Assembly: GCA_017163975.1 (NCBI GenBank)
Contig: JAFFSR010000249.1
Coordinates: 5,686,001 to 5,750,000 of the forward strand
From: Anastatus disparis
Taxonomy: Eukaryota > Arthropoda > Insecta > Hymenoptera > Eupelmidae
DNA: 64,000 nt
Direction: 5' to 3'
How positions within the stretch are numbered: position 1 is the stretch's first letter; every line of letters begins with the position of its first letter. Shown here piece by piece: positions 36,025 to 46,859 of this stretch. Under the pieces are notes generated by a model, which saw only the letters and a list, made by a program, of their open reading frames with translations, had not been told where the DNA came from and did not search any database. Both the position numbers and the translations under genes were made by a program.

Positions 36025-38057
36025 CCCAGAGGGTTTCGTATGAAGTTAGAGGTCCCACCAAGAAAGTAGGTGATTTTTATGTATTTTGAGCCGCTGAATC
36101 CGAATTCGCAACTTGCTTTTTGCGCAAGTGGTCGAGTAATTTGTTATAAACAAATTGATTGTTTGAATGGCTATAGTTTATGAACTACAATAGATGCAGT
36201 AATTTTTTCTGCAAAAACTTGTTTTTCAATAAAAAAACAAAAAAAATCGTTTTTGTTGCATGTCGATTCGATAATTAGAACCAGAGATATGGCAAATATA
36301 TTGCAAGAAAACATAGAGACGTAGCGCAAGCGCGAAAAGCCCTGATAAAAACCTTATAACTCGACTACTAATTGATATTTTTTGAAGTTCAACATGTGTT
36401 TAAAAAATGTCAGAGTCTCAGCTTTAATGATAAATTTTTATATATTACTTTTAAATGTTGATAAATAAGCTTGAATGATTTGAAGCAGAAAAAATTTTCA
36501 ATTTTTCAGAATGTTGTTTGTTTATAACGAAATAATATAGGTTAGCGAACAAAATATTTCTATATTTTTTATATAGAATGATAAGAAATTTCATGTAGAT
36601 TAATAATCTGTCCGGTCTTTTCAAATTTAAGTAAGTAGAACCTGAGATATCGCAAATTTAACTCTTTCAGTCACAGGAGCCACTATAGTGGCTCCCTTTC
36701 TCATTTTCTTTTTCTTTATTGTTTAATTCGAACTTTCAGTTTAATCTTTATTCTTTTTGCATTTTCATATAAATGAGTGTTCATTTTATAAGTATCATAT
36801 GATATATTTTGAGTATATGATTGTAAATAAATCTAAAAAATTAATGTATGATAGAAAATATGTGCTTTTGCGAAAATAATTCGTGACTGAAAGGGTTAAG
36901 CTGTAGCGCCAACTTCTTGCGATACGATATATGTGTGCAATATAGCGATCGCTTTCCTTATTAAAAATTCTTTTATTATAAGGTAAGTAATCTTATTCTT
37001 TTCTAATAAAATTACTTTTGACTCTATTTTATATACTTTGTCATAATATTAATGATGTATAATACACGGAGATGAAGTAGATTTAGGGTTTTAAATAATC
37101 ATTGATTTTTCTACTACAATAGTAAACAATTTATTTAACTTATGGAGTATTTTTACATTAATTTTTTTTTTTTGCAATTGCAAAAAGAAAAACAATCTAT
37201 TTTATTCAAAAAATTTGTTTAGCTTTCCGATTTATTAGAGTCATCTATTTTCAGCTGAATCCTTTTTTATTAAATTTTTATTCAATTTCCTAATACAAAG
37301 TTAAAATTAATCTTATTACAAAAGAATGAAATTACTTACCTTATAATAAATGTATTTTTTTTAAGGAAAGTGATAGCCATATTGCACACATATGTCGTAT
37401 TGCAAGGAGTTGGCGCTACAGCTTAAATTTGCGATATCTCAGGTTCTACTTACTTAAATTTAAAAAACTGGACAGATTCTTAAACTAGATAAAATTTCTT
37501 ATCATTCTATGTCAAAAATATAGAAATATTTTGTTCGCTAACCTATATTATTTCGTTATAAGCAAACAAAATTCAAAAAATTGAAAATTTTTTCTGCTTC
37601 AAATCATTCTAGCTTATTTATCAAGATTTGAAAGTAATATATAATAATTTATCATTAAAGCTGAGACTCTGACATTTTTCAAACACATGTTGAACTTCAA
37701 AAAATATTAATTAGTTGTCGAGTTATAAGGTTTTTTACCAGGGCGTTCCGCGCTTGCGCTACGTCTCTATGTTTTTTAGCAATATATTTGCCATATCTCT
37801 GGTTCTAATTATCGAATCGACATGCAACAAAAACGATTTTGTTTTTTTTTTATTCAAGAACAAGTTTTCGCAGAGAAAATTACTGCATCTATTTTAGTTC
37901 ATAAACTATAGCCATTTATACAATTAATTTGTTTATAACAAATTACTCGACCACTTGCGCGAAAAGAAAGTTGCGAATTCGGATTCAGCGGCTCAAAATA
38001 CATAAAAATCACCTACTTGCCTAATAGGACCTCTAACTTCATACGAAACTCTCTGGG
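36025..38057. mobile_element. Large fold-back element F (2.03 kb)
   Basis: The left end CCCAGAGGGTTTCGTATGAA pairs with the right end TTCATACGAAACTCTCTGGG. The arms extend almost to the middle near 37150, with shared blocks CGAATTCGCAACTT, GTCGATTCGATAATTAGAAC and TGTAGCGCCAACT. The left arm carries element G, making it longer. No ORF and no clear target duplication. Confidence 0.85.
36658..36899. mobile_element. MITE G (234 bp, TTAA-bounded) nested in F
   Basis: TTAA at 36658-36661 and 36896-36899. The element starts CTCTTTCAGTCACAGGAG and ends GTGACTGAAAGGG. The opposite arm of F (near 37420) reads GCGCTACAGCTTAAATTTGC, the empty site with a single TTAA. CCC(T)TT termini plus TTAA fit piggyBac-like elements. 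Confidence 0.95.
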
Positions 38058-39156
38058 CGCCAAAAAAGTGAAGATGAAGATCATCCTAAAGTGTATATCA
38101 GTCGAATCTTGAGTAAAGCAGAGGAAAATTATACAGTGACAGAGAAAGAGGGTCTGGCATTTATATGGGCAATAAAGAAGTTGAGACCTTGTTTAAATGG
38201 GTATCACTTTACAGTATACACCAACCAGAGCGATCTCAAGTGGCTTAGAAATCTTGAAGGTCCAACTGATAGGCTTGCACGTTAGGTTTTAGAGTTACAG
38301 CAATGGGACTTCGAGATTATATACAGAAAAAGTGCTCTTAATCATGTCCCAGATGCTTTATCGAGAAGTTTCGAGATAGAAAATTAAGAGGTGGCTGGTT
38401 TTACTACCATTGAAGATTCATGGTATCTATCGAGAGTAGAGAAAGTAAAAAATTTTCCTAAGAAGTTTTCAAACTGGAATTCGGAAGATGATTTGTTATG
38501 TTACTTCAAAGTGATAAAGTGCTAGATTCACTGACTTTTCGAGAAGAAGGCTGAAGATTAGTCATGCCAACAGAATATCGAGTGAGAGAGTGATAAGTAA
38601 CGCCCATAGAGAAGCTTTTTTAGGGCACTTTGGAATAGAGAAAACATATGATCAAGTTATTAGAGAATATTATTGACCAGGAGCGTGGTGTGACATAAAT
38701 TCATACATCCAGCAGTGTTTAGAGTGTGAGAGATGTAAAGTAATGTAAACAGATGTTCAAGGTTTAATGAGAAAGAGAATTGTCGAGAGACCATGGTCTG
38801 AAGTAGCAGCTGATGGTATGGAGTTTCCAAAGAATAAGAACCAGTATAAATACTTACTAATGTTCCGAGATTTATTCACTAGCTGGATAGAGTTAAAATC
38901 ATTAAGAGCTGCAGATGATAAAGGGCTATCGAGAGCATTTGAAGAGTTGATATTATTCAGATGGGAAGCTCCTGATTATTTACCAACTGATAATGGTAAA
39001 GAGTTTAATAGTGAGTAATTAAAGAGTACTTTAGAGGAGTATGGTGTGAAACATGTAACTATTACACCCTATCACGCCCAGGCTAATCCAGTCAAGAGAG
39101 CTAATAGAACGTTAAAAACCATGATTTCGATCTTTGTTGGATCAGATCATCAAGAC

Positions 39157-40203
39157 TAGCTAGGAGAGTGTCACATCTCTGGATCACCGATTTTGCTTAA
39201 ACTTCGGGATAAGTTTTCAGGTGACAAAATATGGAAAAAGCTAAAGTTATAGTCACAAACGCTCAATATTTCCCTAGATACAGGAAATTAAAGAAAATCA
39301 TTAAAAAAGTTACTAGATTTTCAAAGACTTATAGCTCTCAAGTATCGATATGTAGAAGCTTACAATTTTTTTTTAATTAAAACTAAGCTCAAATCTCTTC
39401 AAAAATTTAGTTATAGTATATCAAAATATTATTTTTTTTCTAAAGTTATAACGTAATAAAGATTGCAATTAATTTCAGCTTTTATTATTAATTAATGTTT
39501 TAAAAAGAAAATTCAGGCACAATCTTTATTACGCTATAACTTTGGGAAAAAATGATATGCTATAACTAACTTTTTTGAAAGGATTTGATCTCAGCTTTAA
39601 TTTAAAAAGAGTTTCAAGCCTCTAGCTATCGATGTTTAAGAGCAGGTCGAATATATCTGCCCTTTTCTAATCAAAGAGTTGAGTTTTTTGCAATAACTAA
39701 TAACTTTAGCAAAAAATAAAGAGATAGCCCCATTTCATATTACAAAAAACAATATTTTCTTTGATGAGAAAGAATTGATTTCATTGTTTCGTTTTCAAAA
39801 AAACCTTGAAAAACTTAAAACATAGAGGTTATGGCAAACAATTTGGTTTTTCAAGGTTTTCTTGAAAACGGATAGATAAAATCAATTATTTCTCATCAAA
39901 GAAAATATTGCTTTTTGTAATACGAGATGGGGCTATCTCTTTATTTTTTGCTGAAGTTATTAGTTATTGCAAAAAAATAATTCTTTCATTAGAAAAGGAT
40001 GGAGATACGTCCCTCTTCTTAAAAGCTATAAGTATTTGAAAATCTAATAACTTTATTAGTGATTTTCTCTGATTGCCTTTATCTAGGGAAATATTGAGCG
40101 TTTGTGACTATAACTTTAACTTTTTCCATATTTTATAATCTGAAAACTTATCCCAAAGTTTGAGCGAAATCCGTGATCCAGAGATGTGATACTTTCCTAG
40201 TAA
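39157..40203. mobile_element. MITE C2, carrying MITE A3
   Basis: The element 39160-40200 starts CTAGGAGAGTGTCACATCTC and ends GAGATGTGATACTTTCCTAG. TAG precedes and TAA follows, at the position of a Trp codon in the integrase, giving a 3-bp duplication like C1. Without A3 it is about 660 bp, the same length as C1. The arms share GGGATAAGTTTTCAGGTG-like and TTATTACGYTATAACTTT blocks. Confidence 0.9.
39636..40022. mobile_element. MITE A3 nested in C2
   Basis: TTAA at 39636-39639 and 40019-40022 flanks 379 bp. It starts GAGCAGGTCGAATATATCTG and has the family A centre (AAACCTTGAAAAACTTAAAA). The host arm reads TATCGATGT before and AAGCTATAAG after. The other arm of C2 has the continuous inverse CTTATAGCTCTCAAGTATCG. 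Confidence 0.95.
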
Positions 40204-40515
40204 GACAAGCATCTGTATGAGTTTAGACATGTTGGTAATACAGCTACATAAGCTTCAACATAAATATCACCAGCCTTCCTGAACTATTATCGTAATCCTG
40301 CACTAGTGAAGAGTTTACGAAGAGAAATCGAGATTAGGGGACCTAAGTTGGAATTAGACCCTGAAATTTGGAAGAACAGATTACAGAGATTGGACCCTTT
40401 GAGAGATTCAGTGGCTAGACATATCGATAAGGTTCAAAATAAGCAAGCTAAAAGATACGACCAGAATAAAAGAGACCAAAGATTTAATTTAGGAGATCAA
40501 GTGTTGGGAAGAGTA

Positions 40516-41600
40516 CATGTGTTTTTACGTGTGTGCATGTGTTTGTACGTGTTTCTACCAGATTTAGGTGCGCTCACAATTTATAACTGTAACAGCGCTA
40601 CCACGACTTGATTTTTAACTTACGCACGAGCTCGAAATTTAAATCCAAATTATTTTAACGTTATATTAATAAAAAATACATTTTTTCAACAAATAAGCGT
40701 ATGTAATAGGAAAAATCAAAGGAATATTTTATTTTGCAATATTAAATTACAATAAAAGTATTCGGATTTAAATTTTAAACTCGCGTGTTAGTTAAAAATC
40801 AAGTCGCGGTGGCGCTGTTACAGTCATAAACTGTGAGCGTACATTAATGCTAAATCAACGCTGGTTTCTGCGTGTGTGTACGTATTTGTGCATGTGTGTA
40901 CGTGTGTGTAAGTGTGTGTAAGTGTATTTACGAGTTTGTACGTGTTTCTATGTGTTTCTACGTGTGTGTGCGTGTCTCTACGTTTTCATACGTGTTGCTA
41001 CGTGTATATATGTGTTTGTACATGTGTTTACGTATACATGTGTTTTTATGTGTGTGCATGTGTTTGTACGTGTTTCTGCGTGTGTCCACGTATTCGTGTA
41101 TGTGTGTACATGTGTGTACGTGTGTGTAAGTGTATTTACGAGTTTGTACGTGTTTGTACGTGTCTCTACTTGTTTGCACGTGTATGTACGTGTTTGTACA
41201 TGTTATTAGTGTTCCTACGTGTGTGTGCGTGTTTGTACGTGCTCCTGCGTGTTTCCGTGTTTGTTCATGTGTGTGCTTGTGTGTAAGTGTATTTACGAGT
41301 TCGTACATTTTTGTATGTATTTCTAGGTGTGTGTACGAGTTTCTACATGTGTGTACGTGATCCTCCGTGTGTGTACGTGTTCCTATGTGTGAGTACGTGT
41401 TTGTACGTGTCTCTACGTGTGAGTACTTGTTTGTACTTGTTTGTACATGTTATATTTGTTCCTACGTGTGTGCATGTTCGTACATGCGTGTTCGTGTTTG
41501 TCGTTTTCGTACGGGCTGCCACGCGTGTGTATGTGTTTGTACGTGTGTACGTGTTTGTACGTTTTCTTACTTATTTGTGTATGTGTGTAAGGTTCGCACG
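40516..41600. repeat. 10-bp minisatellite TGTNNNTACG
   Basis: Repeats of TGTTTGTACG, TGTGTGTACG and TGTTTCTACG run from 40862 to about 41600, with a short block at 40516-40558. MITE I sits between the two parts. Frames on both strands are open as VRVC/THKH repeats because of the array. Gypsy-2 integrase ends where it starts. Confidence 0.9.
40568..40842. mobile_element. MITE I (275 bp) inside the minisatellite
   Basis: Ends GTGCGCTCACAATTTATAAC and (inverse) GTACGCTCACAGTTTATGAC. The arms share TGTAACAGCGCYACC and GACTTGATTTTTAAC. No coding sequence, target duplication unclear. Confidence 0.85.
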
Positions 41601-41992
41601 TGTTATTACGTGTAATAATAATACTAACATGTTATGTATATAGTCATTTTTTTCTTATTAACACATAACTGCCCTTATATTTTACAATTTTATTTTTTTA
41701 GTAATTCTTTACAATTAGACTCTGAAACCTTATCTTTTTAAAGGTATTTTTAGATTTATGTTTTCTTAAAATTTCTCATATTTTTTTATGAGAAACTTAC
41801 TCGAAAAGATAATGACAGACCTCTATACTAAGCCTTCACTTCACCTGACAATTCAACTCTTAAAATATAGAAATGTATTTGTAAAATGACAAATCTTCCG
41901 TACATTGTAATTTGTAAAGTTTAACTCTAACAATTCACATTAACCATCATTTTACATCTTAAATTCCAATTGCATGAAGAAATCTAACCAAG
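41601..41992. other. AT-rich spacer
   Basis: No gene or repeat recognised. Confidence 0.5.
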
Positions 41993-42251
41993 TGACGTCA
42001 GGAGCGAGGTATTTCACGCTAGTATATATAAATTAATGATGCTGGTTTTTACACACTTTTATTCATTGTTGGTTTCGCCATTATTTCCCACGAAGAGCCG
42101 ATTAGAATCTACCAGAGGGAGTTGATTGTTAATTCATTTATAGATTGTATTAAGAGTTAGAACGGAGAAAATAATAATTTAAAATTAAAAAAAATATTAG
42201 TAGAGTTAAGATTAGTGTAACGAGGGAGAGGAAACGAATTCCCCTGTTACA
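41993..42251. repeat. Possible LTR of Gypsy-3
   Basis: 259 bp from TGACGTCAGGAGC to CCCCTGTTACA, with TG...CA ends and a TATATATAA box near 42023. It lies beyond the 3' end of Gypsy-3 pol. No second copy was found and no polypurine tract abuts it in the expected orientation, so the call is tentative. Confidence 0.35.
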
Positions 42252-42699
42252 ATTATTAGTCGAGCTGAAAGATTAATTTATGTAGTAATTTAATCTGATC
42301 TGTGTGTCGCTTCCAAGATAAATTATTCGACATTCTTACTTCGGACATTACAGAACTCAGTACTTTTGTAATCTCAGCTTTTTTCCAATTATCCTTTCTA
42401 TAATTTTTTGCTATAACGTTCTCTAATTTTTCAAATGAAATATTTCTTTCACTATGGAAATGCCTTTTTTGATCATTCTGTTTTTTGGAAATTCTATCCT
42501 CAATATTTACTTTTAATAAATTTCACCTAGTATGAAAGTTACGATTTATCTGCAACCCTGCAGGAAAACTCCTTTTGTGCAATAGAATGAATTTCTATGG
42601 TGAAAGAAATATTCAGCTAACGCTTCTTTTTATGACATCACAGCTTCGAGTAATAATTTTAAACTTCCGAACGTTTTTACTGCATTTTCTGCAGTTGCA

Positions 42700-45560
42700 A
42701 TAGACGCTGGAAGGTAAGGTGCGGTAGTAACATGTTTATTACTATTATTCTTTAAAAAAATTCCCAAACTTATCTGATATGATGGTTGGCCCGTTGTTCG
42801 TGACTAGCTTCAGTGGTAATCCCTATAGCGCTATATAGTTTCTGAAAACATCAATGGTCCTATCAGCCGGGAAATTATGCATTTTGCGTATATCGACTTA
42901 TTTCGAATGCGCATCAGTATTTACTAAGTACATTTTTTCCTTCTACAAGTCCAAGGAAATCGGCAGGTATTTTTTAGTTTGGCGCGTCTGGCGAGTCTGA
43001 AACATGTAGCGAGACTTTAGGAGGATTAGATCCGTGTTGTTAACATAAATAGCATTCTTTAGTTATTTTTTCAATATGAGCGTCTATACGCGTCCACCAG
43101 ATATACGACCTAGCCAGCGCCTTTATTTTAATGATACCCATACGGGCACAATGCAATTTATTAAGCAATGTCTTTCTTAAAATAGTAGGGATAACGAGTC
43201 TATGTCCCAAAAGCACGCAATCATTTTCTACCATTATCTCATTTTGCTTCTGCTTGAAACATTGTAAATTATCGCGAACTTTTATTGGCCTACCGAACTT
43301 AATATAATCGCATACAACACTTAATATCGAATCTTTATTTATTCCGCAACATACCTCATCAAGTGTAATAATATTAAAATTTTTCACTATACAATTTAAG
43401 TATGAGCAATAATTAGATTCCTAATCACAATCTTCATTATCGACTTTCATACTTAATCTTGATAAACAATCTATTTGACAATTATTTTTACTTGAAATGC
43501 ATTTAATAGTTTAGTTATAACCTGGAGAAAGATAGACCATCTTTGCTTACGACTAGCCGTCATTTGTGAAAGTCCTTTTTATCACTAAATATGTAAACTA
43601 AAGAATTGTGATCAGTTTCTCGTACAAACTTACGTCCAAATACGTATTAGTGAAATGTTTTTATACCATATACTATAGCTAAACCTTTACGGTCAATTAG
43701 TGCGTAATTCCTTTCTGCTTTGGACGATGTATACGCAATCGGCCCAATAGAGCCGTCTGGTAAGATATGCAAAAGCACAGCGCCTAACTCTGTTGGCGAC
43801 GCATCGCACGTGATTTTTACAGGCAACTGCTAATTGTATAACATTAATATATCATAATATTTTAAGCTTTTTTTAGCCACAATAAAAGCATTTTCAAATT
43901 TGCGAGACTAATACCATTTATTTTCTTTCCTCAGCAAAGCATATAAAGGGTTCGTTATTGAGGAGAAGAGAAATTAAAAAAAAATTTAGCATAATAATCT
44001 ATCATACCTAAAAATACTTGTAACTTTTTGACGTTTTGACTTTACTTTATCTTTAGACGAATAAATTCCATTTTAATGTAGTTCATAACCTGAAAATTTA
44101 ATTTTTAGTTTATTGGTTATACATTTTTCGATGCTCAGTGTTAAATCTACACTCCTTAAATGCAATAAAACTCCTCTTAATTTAGCGTCATGATCATCTT
44201 GATTACGCCCCCCAATTTTCAAATCGTCAAAAAATACTTTCACCCTGTCTATACCGCTTAAGAGATCTTCCATCTTTCTCTAAAATTAGCTCGATGCTGA
44301 TGCTACCCTATATGCTAATCTTTTATACAGAAATAATTCGTTGTGAGTGCTTATAGGTGTAAGCGGTTGCGATGCCAGATCGAGTTCGATTCATTGGTAC
44401 GCTTAAATCAAGCTTTGATTGTACCACGTCACCTATCAATGAAATTAACATATCTTGTACACGAGGGATTGGATGCCTATCGATCTTCGGGTTGAGCGTT
44501 ACTTCAAAATCCGGAAGCATTTTGTTGTCAGTTTTAACTTACATTTACTTTAAAAATTCTTTCTATACTCTACGTCCGAAATAGCTGAAATAGGTAAACC
44601 AGTATCAATTTCAAACGTTTTGAATAATTCTTCAACTTTAAGATCTAAAGTTAACATTTTATCCATGTGACCAATATGCAAAAAACAAATTTTAGAAATT
44701 GTATAAAAATCATCTGGGTTTTCTATATCATATTTATATAAAATATGCCGCGTTCCTCTACTATTATTGCCTTTACTCTCGTTATTTACTTTACGGCCTT
44801 TATTTACGCTACCAAAATTTTTATTTTTAGAACAAACTTGTGCTAAATGGCCTTTGCTTTTACGAGCGTTACAAGTGTAATCCTTATATTTACAGTTGTT
44901 TCGGATATAATTTGTGAAACCGCACAAAAAATACGCTTTACCTGACTTCTGTTTCTTAGAAGTGGATGTTCCATTCTTGTTGTCGACTTCAGTCTCCTTA
45001 GAAGATTTCTTTTCTTGAACCCAATTCATGGGATTCAACGTGTTTCTTGTTGACATGTTTGCCATATCACGAGAAGTTGCTTCCATCATCGAAGCAAGCT
45101 GCACTACTTTGTCGTATATTCGGTCTTTTTCTCCATATAAGCCTTTATTTGTCGATTTACACTTTAACCCACAGATAAATTGATCCCGCAAATGTTTATT
45201 CAAATCTGCCCCGAAAGCATAGTGTATAGTACACTTTTTAAGGTTTACACATAATTTTTGAACGCTTTCATTATCTTTTTGAACACATTTTTAAAACTTA
45301 TAATGTTTAGTGATTTTACTAGGCTGGGGTTGGAGGTAATTTTGTATTAACTGTGTCAATGTGTCGTAAGTCTTTGTAGATGAAAGATCTGGTATGCATG
45401 AATTTTTCAAAAGTGCATAGCCTTATTTTCAATCAATATTAATAACAAAGGGACCTTTTTGTCTCCAACTATATCGTTCGCAACAAAAATTGATCAAGTC
45501 TTTCTTTCCAGATAATCCACTCCATATCTTCTATGAATTGCTCTATGTTTCCAACTGTTC
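42700..45560 (-). pseudogene. Gypsy-3: Ty3/gypsy gag-pol relic
   Basis: The minus strand shows gag from about 45530 (MEWIIWKERLDQFLL, then KHLRDQFICGLKCKS), two zinc knuckles (YFLCGFTNYIRNNCKY, CNARKSKGHLAQVC), and protease loop FEIDTGLPISAI (about 44620). RT follows, with KIDRHPIPRVQDMLISL (44480) and active-site box VKVFFDDLKIGG (about 44240). The integrase zinc domain is HCARMGIIKIKALARSYIWW...CYLC (43180-43040), and its core reads VNTDAHSK and LVTNNGPTII (about 42930-42780). Stops and shifts break pol, and no 5' LTR is visible near 45900. It is a different lineage from Gypsy-1/2. Confidence 0.85.
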
Positions 45561-46010
45561 CTGTATTATTAATTTGAGAGATCTTTACTTTTTCATGTTT
45601 CAGATCTTAAACTAATCTTAATTTTTCCGTTCTAATGTCTTTTGTGTCTTACACCAATTCTCGACGATGCGTAAGGAACTGTTTCCGCGATTCCTGAAAC
45701 TCTAACTTTTCTTTTTCAAATTTTTCGTAATCTTTTTGTAACTACTTACGTGACTTTTGCGATGCTTTAAGTTCCATCTGGGACATAAATTTAACCTTGC
45801 ATCATTAACTACACTGTTTGAGCAAAGAATAATACCATTTACCTCGTCGTCAATTGTTATATCTTTACTAATTAATAATACTACAAGGTGGCTAGGGCAC
45901 ATAAATAACGATTAGCACAATATAAGTATATTAACCATTTATTGTTTGATAGCTCTAGAAACACAAACGGAGTGAGTACTACTCAACTCAGACGCTCGCA
46001 ATGATCTGAC

Positions 46011-46792
46011 TTAAGAGGGCTCTTAATTTTTGGCACAACTTGTAGTCCGTTACAGCGCCATGAAAAATTTATTTTGAACATATTTACCTGTTAATGTACA
46101 TCAATAGGTATAATTAGAGTTTTTCCATGTATAATAAGCGTTAAAGATTATTTTTAATTAAGTTATATGAATTAATCAATAAAAATGAAGGAATAACTTG
46201 TAGAGAAAATTTAACACGATGTGGCGATTATATGAACTAATTTTTATTTTTCCCTACAAATTAAGGCTTTATTAAATTGAGTAACAATTGAGTTTTTTGT
46301 TATTTACTCAAGTATTAATCGGTGTATCTTCAAATTAAAGGTTGAGTGCAATAGATATTATTATTATAAACATCCATATAAAACGAAATTCTACCGCTTT
46401 GTTCACGGAAAAAAGTTTTCACCTTAAAAACTAGTGCTAAATAATAGAAGGTTGAAATTGCGTGTTTTATAATGAAAAAAACCATGACAGTATCATTTTA
46501 ATCAATGCTAGTTTTACTATTTTACCTTCTAAGGTCCAGCACATTGATTTTCAATGACTAGCACGGTTTTTTCCAGTGCCAACATCAAAATTTAAGTTCT
46601 GCGCATTAGCAGAGAAATTCTAACGACTAGCACGGTTTTTTCCAGTGCCAACATCAAAATTTCAGTTCTGCGCATTAACAGAGAAATTCTTAATGCATGG
46701 TATCAGTTTTTTCACAAAATCAACTTATTGCTATCATAAATAATCTTTCAAGTCAGTTATATTTTATTTATTTATACATGTATGTATGTATG

Positions 46793-46859
<67 letters not shown>

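Larger units (their letters stand above)
35170..38400 (+). pseudogene. Gypsy-2 reverse transcriptase and RNase H relic, split by F
   Basis: The RT part is 35280-36020: RFCVYFRDVNKVTKPDTYPM, FDLEQSYFQVMLSKESCKY, and active-site box GYLDNIIIVTETF with the second Asp as Asn (about 35766-35784). RNase H resumes at about 38062 with DHPKVYISRILSKAEENYTV, then EKEGLAFIWAIKKLRPCL and YTNQSDLKWLRNLEG. The expected 100 or so residues between RT and HPKVYIS are absent, so F came with, or was followed by, a deletion. TAG at 38283-38285 replaces the Trp seen in Gypsy-1 (LVQWALEMQ). Confidence 0.9.
38540..40520 (+). pseudogene. Gypsy-2 integrase relic, split by MITE C2
   Basis: The zinc domain ends QQCLECERCKVM (about 38712-38747). 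The core reads MFRDLFTSWIELKSL, PTDNGKEFNSE and PYHAQANPVKRANRT; the catalytic Glu position is Lys (AAG 39094-39096), as in Gypsy-1. After the insert it resumes DKHLYEFRHVGN (40204), SPAFLNYYRNP and FNLGDQVLGRVHV, then runs into minisatellite at about 40517. Stops at 38674, 38746 and 39016 fall at Trp, Gln and Gln of the Gypsy-1 sequence. Confidence 0.9.
32500..40530 (+). mobile_element. Gypsy-2: Ty3/gypsy element broken by five inserts
   Basis: Plus-strand order is gag (32500), zinc fingers (34015), protease (34800), RT (35400), RNase H (38080), integrase (38540-40520). Both ends are cut: the 5' end by MITE A2 and the 3' end inside the integrase tail by a minisatellite. Inserts are N (33120-33779), F (36025-38057) with G inside, and C2 (39160-40200) with A3 inside. 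No LTR remains. Confidence 0.9.

Noticed and set aside
40872..41643. Cys/Val-rich plus-strand frames and a Thr/His-rich minus-strand frame
   Set aside because: Translation of the 10-bp TGTNNNTACG minisatellite; open in several frames on both strands.
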